From assembly GCA_016712635.1 (NCBI GenBank), contig JADJQS010000005.1:1-21158 (forward strand): a stretch of DNA of 21,158 nt, given 5' to 3'. This document shows positions 1-7,546 of this stretch, one piece after another. The notes beneath the pieces were generated by a model. The model was not told the origin of the DNA. It did not search any database and saw nothing but the letters and a program-made list of their open reading frames with translations. The position numbers were made by a program, and so were the translations under genes. The number at the start of each line of letters is the position of its first letter. Position 1 is the first letter of the stretch. The DNA is from Gammaproteobacteria bacterium. GTDB lineage: Bacteria; Pseudomonadota; Gammaproteobacteria; SZUA-140.

Positions 1-415
1 TAGACGCCGGACTTCATATTGCCTTCGTTGAACAACTTCTCACCCTTCTTAGCCCAGATCCGGCGTTGACCGGGACCAGAGGGTCCTTCGCCATCTTCTT
101 GCTTGCTTTCGGTAGGCCGCGATGTCCTTGGCGTATTCCACGCTCGCCACCGTCGCCGCCATGCCGGCCATGATGTCGTTATTGGCGCGTACGCCGTTCT
201 GGAAATCTGACCGCTTTACGATGTACGCCCTGCATACTGGCCCGCCCAGGTACTTGCTTACGGAAAATCAGCGGCCGGACTGTTGCCGTCCCCGCCGTGA
301 CAGCCGCGCACAGGGCAGACTTAAGCTTCACCTGCGGCGGCATCACCGCCCTCGAACGCGGCGAAAGCACTCCCGCGCCCAGCGACATTACCACCCGCCA
401 CACCCCACCGAACAT
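1..415 (-). CDS. c4-like diheme cytochrome c, 5' part, cut by window edge and frame-broken
   Basis: This is a periplasmic class I cytochrome c of the c4/c553 kind, an electron carrier. Reading across frames gives a signal peptide (start Met at 415, hydrophobic VVMSLGAGVLS, then AFAA), and then a mature segment GGDAAAGEAKSALCAACHG. The heme motif CxxCH near 305-313 is interrupted by a missing base. It is followed by DGNSPAADFPKLAGQYA, YIVKALSDFQNG, NNDIMAGMAATV and YAKDIAAYFESKQ, all typical of the first heme domain. The sequence then enters a second domain (GEKLFNEGNMKSGVY) and runs off the window, which is why I call it diheme. At least four frame changes occur (near 360, 322, 308, 250-225 and 112). 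The family call is secure. The reading frame is reconstructed by me, and the broken frame is more likely an indel artefact than a real pseudogene. Confidence 0.75.
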
Positions 416-742
416 CACCGCGCATCTTGGCCGAAATCCAATATAGTTGTACCCGCCTAATTTGCGAGACGATTGGACCGGTATCCTCTGTCGGGACACT
501 TCTGCCATAACCCTTGACGAGAATAGGACCCTCCGAGAGCCTCGAGGATAACACAATCATTTCCCATGAAAAAACGTTGCCGGGCCAAAGGTGATTCTCC
601 CGCACGGGAGACATGCGGGCTCCCCCCGCAGCAGGCCTTTTCGACAGTCAAATATTTAAAAAGTCAGCAAGTTGCGCCGACACGGCGGCACATACAGGCA
701 GCGAAGCTCCCTGTATCAGGCGACGGCCGGGAAGCGATCCGT
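416..742. other. intergenic region with two adjacent short hairpins
   Basis: I see no convincing gene here. The only structure is a perfect inverted repeat TCTCCCG-CA-CGGGAGA at 596-611, followed at once by a GCGGG/CCCGC stem around 615-630. There is no T-run on either strand, so this is not a standard intrinsic terminator. It lies between the 3' end of the chain-length gene and the cytochrome gene, both on the minus strand, and may act in mRNA termination or processing. The open frames here have no recognisable family features. Confidence 0.4.
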
Positions 743-1643
743 TCAGCCGCGGGAGGCCCCGGCGAACCTCGACCGGACGAGGACGACGACCGCCGATACG
801 ATCAGGCCGAACACGATACCGAGGATGATGATCGGTACACGCCTGGGTGAGGAGTATTCCTGCGGGGGGACGGAGGGATCGATCACCCTGAAGGCGTACT
901 CGTCGAAACGATTTCGCCACCATGATCTTCCTGATCTTCGACTCGATGAGCTGGTAGATCGCCTGCTGCATCCTCGACGAGGCTCGTCTCGGCCAGCTGC
1001 TCCTTCCAGGTGGGAGATACTCGTTCTCCGCCTCGCGGATCGCCTCTGCGCGCCGTTCCGCGTTGATGCGCTACACCAGTCGGTTGGCCCACAGCGCCGC
1101 GGAGTCAGGATCCCGCCATTCGAGTGCCAGCGTCACCAGACCCGTCTTGACGTCCTTGTTCACGAACCGCACATTGCGATCGAACAGCCGGTAGGCATCC
1201 CCACGCCGTGGGCGGCTCTTCACCCTCCTTCCACCCTTGCGCGCGGCATCCCAGCGATCGGCGTACAGGACAGGCATGAGTTTCTCTTCCTGATGAAGGC
1301 ATCGGCGGTAAGAACGCGCGATGACGTAGCCAGCGCCTCCGGCGAATCGCCGCCGCTGCCGCCGCCCAGCCGATACCGGCAAAACCCTCCAGCGCGCCGA
1401 ACTGCAGGATGGGACTGGCCGACTTGTCGGAGCTTTCGACGGGGGCGAGCAGGGTCTCGGCCCGATACACCGGGGTCATCAGGAATGCGACAGCCACCGC
1501 AGCGGCGATGCACACCGACGTGATGGCGCCGATCACCCGCGGCCGGCGGCGAGGGCGCGCCAGATATCGGCGAGGTCGATCTCCTCGTCATCGTTGCGGT
1601 AGAGGCCGGGCGGCGGAAAGCGTTGGGGGGTTTTGTCGTCCAT
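743..1643 (-). CDS. Wzz/PCP-type polysaccharide chain-length regulator (frame-broken)
   Basis: This is an inner-membrane polysaccharide co-polymerase that sets the chain length of a Wzy-dependent polymer. The start at 1643 gives MDDKTPQRFPPPGLYRNDDE, then EIDLADIWRALAAGR, a usual cytosolic Wzz start. TM1 follows (IGAITSVCIAAAVAVAFLM) with the hallmark TPVYRAETLLAPV. The periplasmic part includes SRVLTADAFI, KLMPVLYADRWD, and VTLALEWRDPDSAALWANRLV. A coiled region (QLAETSLV, MQQAIYQLIESKIRKIMVA) leads to FRVIDPSVPPQEYSSPRR, where Pro-rich DPxxPP is the family signature. TM2 (VPIIILGIVFGLIVSAVVVL) precedes stop TGA at 743-745. Reconstructed length is about 300 residues, normal for Wzz, and there is no C-terminal kinase domain as in Wzc. 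At least five frame breaks occur (about 1530, 1365, 1290, 1080, 985, 905). It starts 62 bp after the export protein and probably shares its operon. Confidence 0.85.
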
Positions 1644-1705
1644 CAAGCCGCGTCCAGAGTATGTCGCCGCGCGCCCGGAGCCCTGCGACCAGGGCGGACC
1701 GGGGA

Positions 1706-4358
1706 TCAGAATACGCCGACGACGTCCAGGCTGGCGCGAGTGAGTGCGAGCTGGTACAGGATCTGGCTGACGCTCGTGATCGGCTTGAGGCCCGCTGGGA
1801 CGTTTCAAGCTTCATGGGCACCACGACCGTGTCGCCCGGTCCCATGACGATGCCCCCGTCGAGCCAGCCGCCGTCGGGACTCACCGATCCATCGGCATGG
1901 ACCACGTAGATCGCCTTCTTGTTTCCGCTCTCGGTGACGTTGCCGCTGAGGCGGATATAGTCATCGCGATCGGCTTCGGATTATAAAGGTGCGACGTCGG
2001 GTTGTATACTTCGCCGATCACGGTCACTTCCCCGGGCTTCTGCGGGATATACAGCCGGTCGCCCGTGTTGACGACGATGTCGTAGCCCTCGTCGCGCAAC
2101 AACTGCTCCAGATCGATCACCATGCGGCCCGTCGCCTGCGCGGCGTGGATCTGCCTGAGCAGAAGCTCGCCTTCGACGGTGGATTTCTCGTCCTCCTCCG
2201 GCGCGACCTTCGCCAGTTCGTGCTCGAGCCTGACCGCAAGCTGGTCGATGGATTCCTGTTCGCGCAGGCGCGCCGATTCGCGCAGGAACACCGCGGCGCG
2301 GGGATAGCCTCCGGCGTCAATCCGCCCGCGCGGCGGATGACCTCGGACAGCCTGTCTCCGCGCGCCACCGGGTAGTTGCCCGGAAAGCGCACCTCGCCCT
2401 TAGGCTCGATCATCCCCGCCTCGTCCCAGCTCGGAATGCGCCGTGCGACCACCTGGTCGTAGGCGGCCGGGCACCATGTCCTCCGAGACGGCGCCGTCCA
2501 GCACCGCGGCGAGATCGATGTCATGGCGCGACATTTCGCGGCGCTCGCCCTCGACGACGCTGTGACCGGTCAGCTCCAGCGCGAGCGTATGGGCGCGATC
2601 CGTCAGCCCGCCCGCCGCGCGCAGCAGATCGCTCACCTTCATCCCGGGGGTAAGGGGATACTGTCCCGGGTAATGCACCGTGCCGTCGATCTTGACAATG
2701 TGCAGCGGTCTTCCCGGCGAGGATTGCCTCTCGGTCATCACCAGCAGCGGCCGGATCGCCGCGCTGCGGTCCTCGTCGAGCGCGAAGACCCGGACCTCAT
2801 CCTCCGACTGCAGCTCGGGGTCGTCCGCCGGATTCGCGTCCTGCAGCGCCGCCGCGAGGTCGGCATCGATGAACTGGATGTCGCGGCTGGCCGGATCCCG
2901 GCGCACGATGAGCTGATACTGCGCGTCCGCCCTGGGCTGCAGTTCCGCCATGGACGGCAGGAGATCCGTCAGGCGCATGCCGGGGAACCATTGATATTCG
3001 CCAGGCCGGTTGACGTGCCCCGTCAGGGACACAGCGTGCGCGACCCGGTCCAGGACGGAGACAATCCTGACCACGTCTCCGTCCTGCAGCGCGGTCGGCC
3101 TTCCTGCCGGCTGCATCAGATCGATGTCGAGCAGGACCCTCCGGTGATCGGCGCCGATACGTTCGATCCGCGCCTTTCTCGGATACGCCTCCGGCAGAAG
3201 TCCTCCCTACCAGATCGATCAGGTCCCCCACGGTATTCTCATCCTTCAGCTCATAGATGGCGGGGCGGCGCACCTGGCCGGCGATCCCGGCCTGCCTCCC
3301 GGCCGGCGCCACGAAAATCACGTCGCCCGGCAGCAGCCGGGCGTCACCGCTCGTATCGCCGCGCAGCAGCAGATCGTAGAGATCGAGCCTGGATACGAGC
3401 CTGCCGCTCCGTTTGAGCTGGATATCGCGCAGGCTGCCGAACGGCTTGACGCCGCCGCTCACGAACAGGGCGTTGGTCAGTGTGGACATCCCGCTCACCA
3501 GGTACGAGCCGGGAGTCTCCGCATCGCCCAGCACGAAGACACGGATGGAACGGATGCGGCCCAGCGTCACGGAGGCTGTCACGCCGCTGAGCTGGCGCTG
3601 CACGCGACCCTGTACCTCGTCCTGCATCCTGGAAAAGCTGAGCCCCGCGACCGACAGCAGGCCGATGCCGGAAACAGCAGCGCACCATCGCGGGTGACGG
3701 TCAATTCATGCAGGCTGTTATCCTTGCCGAAGAGCTGGACGATCACGCTGTCGCCCGGACCGATGACATAATCGGCGGGCACCGGGATATTGCCGGCGGG
3801 GGCGAAGGTGCTGGGGGCGCTGCGGAACAGATCCAGACCGAACTGTCTCAGCTCGGGTTCGACCGGCAGCAACTGCAGGGAAACCACACGCCCCGCGAGC
3901 GCGGGCTCGACCGACAGGCGTTCGACCGCTTCCCGCTCGCTCAACCCCGCGAGCATGATGCGCCCTGCGTCCGGCAGCACGATCGCCCTCGCATGATCCA
4001 GCAGGTAGAGTCGTTTCTCCGTGGCAGGAAGTCGATCTGGCGAGGCCGGCGGCGTTTGCAGGCCCAGCAGTAGCGTATCGCCGGCGCGAAGGCGCAAGGC
4101 GCCGGTTTCGACGCGCCCGTCAGGCGCGGGCGGCACACTTTCGGTCTGTAACGGCGCGGGCATCTCCACCGCCACCGCAGGCTCGGGTTGCGCTCCGAGG
4201 GCGCGCACCGCCGCCTGGCGCTGCTCCGGGGACATCTGCTGGAACTGCTGCTTAAACTGCTCCGCACCGGGAAGGCCTTCGGCGGCCTGCCCCAGCGCTG
4301 CGCACAGACACAGAATGGCAATCACGAGTATGCGCATGCAAGACCGTCGATCGATCAT
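1706..4358 (-). CDS. large SLBB outer-membrane polysaccharide export protein (OtnA/Wza-like), frame-broken
   Basis: This is an OPX-family translocon subunit that carries capsule or exopolysaccharide across the periplasm and outer membrane. The start at 4358 follows a good ribosome site (GAGGGTG) and gives a signal peptide (RRSCMRILVIAILCLCAALGQA). An internal Met at 4337 is a weaker alternative. After a Gln-rich QQFQQMSPEQRQ segment comes the Poly_export domain (ADYVIGPGDSVIVQLFG, 3720-3790). About five SLBB-type repeats follow (for example VFVLGDAETPGSYLVSGM, AGQVRRPAIYEL, LTGHVNRPGEYQWFPGM, IDGTVHYPGQYPLTPGM, GEVRFPGNYPVARGD), then VIGEVYNPTSHLYNPK. The end is ITSVSQILYQLALTRASLDV and stop TGA at 1706-1708. 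Reconstructed length is about 880 residues, far longer than Wza (about 380) and close to the OtnA/WbfF type of Vibrio capsule loci. Frame breaks lie near 3650, 3205, 2465, 2290, 1985 and 1785. Confidence 0.88.
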
Positions 4359-4581
4359 TTCACCCTCATTACATCCCTTACGGCTCGCCCGCGCACCGGC
4401 ACCAGACGATCCGCGGCACGAACAGGGAGTCTAAGCGGTAATCACCGCGAAACAATAGCAGATCCGCCTGTTTATGGCCCAGCATCCGCCGCACGGCGCA
4501 TTCCACCGCGAAGCTTCAAGGCAGGAATCACTGCAAAACAGGATTCAGGTCATGCCCGCGCGCACGGGAATGAAGTATTTC
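4359..4581. repeat. intergenic region with a CATGCCCG...CGGGAATG inverted repeat
   Basis: This is the gap between the kinase gene and the export gene, both on minus. A short stem CATGCCCG-CGCGCA-CGGGAATG lies at 4551-4572, preceded by GGATTCAGGT. It resembles the dispersed repeats built on CATTCCCGCG...CGGGAATG that are common in proteobacterial intergenic DNA, but a single copy is weak evidence. The ribosome site of the export gene is at its left edge. I see no clear promoter. Confidence 0.3.
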
Positions 4582-5408
4582 TCAGGCCTGCCCTGAATTC
4601 TGCAGCGTGGATTTTATCAGGTCGCAGGTCTTCTGCAGGTCGCTGGTGACAAGTTCCAGGCAGCGGCTGTGTCCCGCCACCTTGACCGCCGCATCCAGTC
4701 CGTAGCGGTCGTGTGCCAGCGGGTTCAGGCGTTGCTGTAGATCCTCGCGCCGGCCTCGCCCCTGGAGATCGGACTCACCCGCGGCGCGCCGATCTCCAGG
4801 TCGTAACCCAGGAAGAAGATCGCCTCGAGCGGCGCCGGTTCCCGGCACAACTCGCCCGGAAACGACTCCACCGGGACATGCAGCGTGTAGGAGGTCTGCA
4901 GGGTCTCCGCGGGCAGGCCGAAGGGATCGGGCGGGACCGCCTTCAGGCACAGCGCGTGGGGATACGGATGGACCCGCAGGGTCTCAGTATGAATCGGGGC
5001 GAGCTCGTCGCTCAGATAATGGAAGCCGTTGTTGATCAGCGCCCAGGTGGTGGTCGACTTGCCGCTGCCCGAGGGGGCTACCAGGATCAGTACGCGCCCG
5101 CCGAACTCGAGCGCCGCCGCGTGCATGAAGAGCAGATCCTGGCGCCGCTTCTGCACCTCCATGGTCATGTGCTTCTCGAAGAAGTAGAGCAGCTCGTATT
5201 CGTCCTCCGCCGCCTCGGCTGGCTGGCCGTTGAACCGGAGTTCGAAGCGCGGAGCGTCCAGGGGATGGATGATGTACTCGAGATCCGGCTCGATGTCCGA
5301 GTCGGTGACAAAGGCGCTGTAACCCTTCAGCAGCAGCTTATAAGAATAAGGGTCCGCACAGCGGACCCTTATCTCAACCCCCAGGATGTGAAACCGGAGT
5401 GTGTTCAA
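4582..5408 (-). CDS. HprK-related P-loop kinase (HprK-related kinase A type)
   Basis: This cytosolic kinase-like protein is related to HPr(Ser) kinase/phosphatase and of the kind found in HPr-rel-A cassettes. The translation shows HAAALEFGGRVLILV, then Walker A APSGSGKST (residues 111-119) and the acidic YLSDELAPIH motif (Asp134/Glu135), in the order and spacing of HprK C-terminal domains. The N-terminal half (RFHILGVEIRVRCADPYSY) carries no recognisable HPr-binding domain. One frame break near 4730 separates the bulk from the end (LNPLAHDRYGLDAAVKVAGHS, then CLELVTSDLQKTCDLIKSTLQ). Full length is about 275 residues. The only usable start is a TTG at 5406-5408, because an in-frame TGA lies just upstream, and no Shine-Dalgarno is visible. 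A strong hairpin sits about 36 nt into the gene. It follows the Tat-peptide gene by 48 bp. The substrate is unknown; the neighbouring peptide is the obvious candidate (inference). Confidence 0.85.
5346..5372 (-). promoter_or_regulatory. perfect 12-bp hairpin in the 5' coding region of the kinase
   Basis: ATAAGGGTCCGC (5346-5357) and GCGGACCCTTAT (5361-5372) are perfect inverted repeats with a 3-nt ACA loop. On the minus-strand transcript the stem forms about 36-62 nt after the kinase start, just past the peptide gene. There is no U-run, so it is not a standard terminator. It could slow translation of the kinase or protect the 3' end of the upstream peptide message, giving more peptide than kinase (inference). 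Confidence 0.55.
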
Positions 5409-5456
5409 ATGTCAGAAACAAGCGTGCAGAGTGGGTTCAGCACGATATATGAGACC

Positions 5457-5723
5457 TTAATCGTTGCCCCGACTTCTGCCTCTTGATCTGGAATTGCTAT
5501 TGTTGTTGCGCTTGTTCTTGTTATTGTCGTAACCCATGTCCTTGTCCTTGCTCTTGTATCCGACCTTCTCGTAGTCCTTGTCTTTTTTGTCCTTGTCTTT
5601 GTCGGATCTCGGCGAACCGTGTCCCGCCAGAGAAGGCGCTGCATGCATGGTTATGACAACCGGCACGACATAAGCCGATTTCTTGAGGAATCTACGTCTG
5701 GAATCACTATGAATTTCGCTCAT
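5457..5723 (-). CDS. small Tat-signal peptide with Lys/Asp/Asn-rich tail, candidate substrate of the HPr-rel-A cassette
   Basis: This is an 88-residue protein of no named family. I chose the start ATG at 5721-5723 because GAGG lies 8 nt upstream. The Met six bases earlier would leave only 2 nt of spacing. Residues 8-14 read SRRRFLK, a perfect Tat twin-arginine motif. A short hydrophobic stretch follows (SAYVVPVVITMHAAP) and a plausible cleavage site after SLA (about residue 33). The mature part is extremely polar: DKDKDKKDKD (41-50), then repeated KDKD, two Gly-Tyr motifs, an Asn run and a final SRSRGRSRG. It has no Cys. It sits between the PqqD-like gene and the kinase gene in one transcript. 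Small proteins with this RRxFLKK..AYVVPVV layout are, from memory, frequent beside such cassettes. I infer it is exported folded or modified and is the target of the kinase, but nothing in the sequence proves that. Confidence 0.7.
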   Translation of the reverse strand: MSEIHSDSRRRFLKKSAYVVPVVITMHAAPSLAGHGSPRSDKDKDKKDKDYEKVGYKSKDKDMGYDNNKNKRNNNSNSRSRGRSRGND

Positions 5724-5789
5724 GGCCATTACCTCAGTTAAATTGACCACTGCTTTCCGCAGCAAGGAATTAACCCGTCCCCGATTCGA

Positions 5790-6050
5790 TCACGCGACCT
5801 CTAACAGGCCCATATCACACAATTGTTCGGTCACCTGCTTCACGTCGGTCATGGCGGCATCTGACCCGATCTCATAATGCGCGGCGTATTTCTCCGCCAA
5901 CTGATCCGCCGTGATACCGCCCTCGCACAACTCCCAGATGAAACTCGCGGAAGAATTGAGTTGATGTATCTGGTTACTCTCCAGATCCAGGATCAGAAAT
6001 TCATCATCAACCGCTCGAACCGTCAGGCTCTCACGCTGCTTGTACCGCAT
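5790..6050 (-). CDS. PqqD-like protein of the HPr-rel-A type
   Basis: This 86-residue protein has the winged-helix PqqD fold signature: an N-terminal strand region (LTVRAVDDEFLILDLESNQI), HQLNSSASFIWELCEG, and a C-terminal helix pair (ADQLAEKYAAHYEI ... VTEQLCDMGLLEV). PqqD-family proteins usually bind the leader of a ribosomal peptide and present it to a modifying enzyme. The start Met at 6050 fits the family; the longer frame upstream is Cys-rich and non-homologous. A GGGGAAAG lies 11-17 nt before it. The gene is intact, unlike most others here. It ends 66 bp before the start of the Tat peptide and is presumably co-transcribed with the peptide and kinase. A role as chaperone for that peptide is inference from family and position. 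Confidence 0.85.
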   Translation of the reverse strand: MRYKQRESLTVRAVDDEFLILDLESNQIHQLNSSASFIWELCEGGITADQLAEKYAAHYEIGSDAAMTDVKQVTEQLCDMGLLEVA

Positions 6051-6148
6051 CAGACAGCAACTTTCCCCAGAAATACCGCAGGTATGATAATAGCTTAGGC
6101 AGCAAAGACCGATCAACATATAATTGGCCTGCCAGCAACATGCCAAAA

Positions 6149-6187
6149 GACCGCTTCGCGCCGTAGTGCAGAAATGTCGAAGCGGTC
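6149..6187. promoter_or_regulatory. inverted repeat in the divergent promoter region of the cassette
   Basis: GACCGCTTCG (6149-6158) and CGAAGCGGTC (6178-6187) are perfect 10-bp arms with a 19-nt spacer. They lie between the minus-strand PqqD-like gene and the plus-strand nucleotidyltransferase gene. A second overlapping stem GAAGCG/CGCTTC (6179-6184, 6190-6195) could compete with the first. An AT-rich stretch with TATAAT/TATAAA-like hexamers follows at 6208-6230. This may be an operator or leader hairpin; the exact promoter is unclear. Confidence 0.35.
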
Positions 6188-6239
6188 AACGCTTCGAATC
6201 TTTACTATTGAAATTTATAGAATTATAAACCACCCAGCC

Positions 6240-7471
6240 ATGCACCCACCCACCGCCGCAATGGACACCGCCCCGTGGTCGCCCTCCCCGGAAGAGAGGC
6301 TGATGCTGATCTGCGCCCGGCGGGAAATAGCCCCGCCCCTGCAAAGGGAAGCACACAAACTGGCGCAGCATGTCGACTGGGGACGTATGGTCGAGCTATC
6401 GCGCTGCAACATCGAGTCGGCGCCATGGTGTATGCAACGATCAAACGGCAATTGCCCGAAGCGATACCGGAACAGTTGTTGACACAATTGCGGGCAAACG
6501 CCCTAGCAGGCACCCACGGCAATCTGGTGCTACTGCGGGAAATGCTACGCGTCGCCAGGCAACTGAGTACATGCCGTATCCGCTTTGCCATCTTCAAGGG
6601 ACTGACCCTCAATCAGATGGTCTACCAGGATCTGGGCATCCGGAAATGCGGAGATATCGACATCCTGGTCGGCCAGAGAGATTTCACGCGGGTGAAGGAT
6701 CTGCTGCTCGCCGACGGATTCTCCCCGACGCTGACTGACCTGGCCGAGGTGCAATACTTGCAGTCAGGTCTATGGCACGAGCAGCGCCAGGTCAGCATTG
6801 ACCTGCACTGGGGTATACCGCCGCGCGAACTGGGTATACGCGCGGACAAGATTCTGGAGAATGCATCCGGGATCTTTATTGGCGGACAGTCTCTGCCGGC
6901 ATTCAGCCCCGAAGATCTGCTCATCATCCTGTGCGTCAATGCCACCAAGGAATACTGGAACCAGCTACTCTATCCCTATTGCGACATCCACGAATTTCTG
7001 AGCAGTCATCCCGGGCTCAACAGGTCTGCGCTGTTCACGCGCGCACGGGAATTGCGTTGCGAGCGCATGGTGAGGACAGCGCTTAGGGTGGTGGCCGCGC
7101 TGTACGATATGGCAGCCCTGGGCGGTGACAACCGCAGGACGATGGAAAATGATCGTGCGGCGCAAGAACTGATACTGCAACTATTCGATCATCGTCCTGA
7201 CGAAGGCACATTCATCAGCCACAGACGACTCTTATATCTTTTCGACTCCACCGACGACTACTTCATGACGCTCATCGACACTCCGCTGCAGCGTCTGTCA
7301 TACCGGCTGCTTCACATACCGCTGCGGCGGTTCGTACCGGAGGCTCTGCGTGCTGACGACACGCCGCTACCACGCGGACTTGATTTTCTGCGACCCGCCG
7401 CCAGAGCAGCGCGCATATGCGGCCTGATTTTGCGCAAGGGTTACCAGAAAATGAAACAACGCATCGGTTAG
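6240..7471 (+). CDS. nucleotidyltransferase family protein (NTP_transf_5 type)
   Basis: This is about 410 residues, the usual partner of HprK-related kinase A and PqqD-like genes. The nucleotidyltransferase core is visible as FAIFKGLTLNQMVYQDLGIR, then KCGDIDILVGQRDFTRVKDLL (6640-6710) with the metal-binding DxD. WGIPPREL and the PEDLLIILCVNATKEYW helix of the family follow. The N-terminal helix EERLMLICARREI ... DWGRMVELSR is in a different frame from the rest, so there is one break near 6405. The start is uncertain between Met 6240 and Met 6261, and neither has a Shine-Dalgarno. It diverges from the PqqD-like gene and converges with the asparagine-synthetase-like gene, 75 bp away. It probably transfers a nucleotide or phospho-group to an unknown acceptor, perhaps a protein or peptide (inference). 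Confidence 0.83.
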
Positions 7472-7546
7472 AACGCAAGGGAAACCAGAACCGGCTATCC
7501 TCATGCCCGACCGCATCGAGAGAAGAACTGGCGGAGAATTTACTGG

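Noticed and set aside
566..850. Plus-strand ORF starting MKKRCRAKGDSPARETCG
   Set aside because: It overlaps the 3' end of the Wzz gene on the other strand and has Arg/Asp-rich shadow composition.
5484..5620. Repetitive CTTGTC-rich DNA as a possible CRISPR or satellite
   Set aside because: It is explained by Lys/Asp codon runs in the tail of the Tat peptide; there are no spaced direct repeats.
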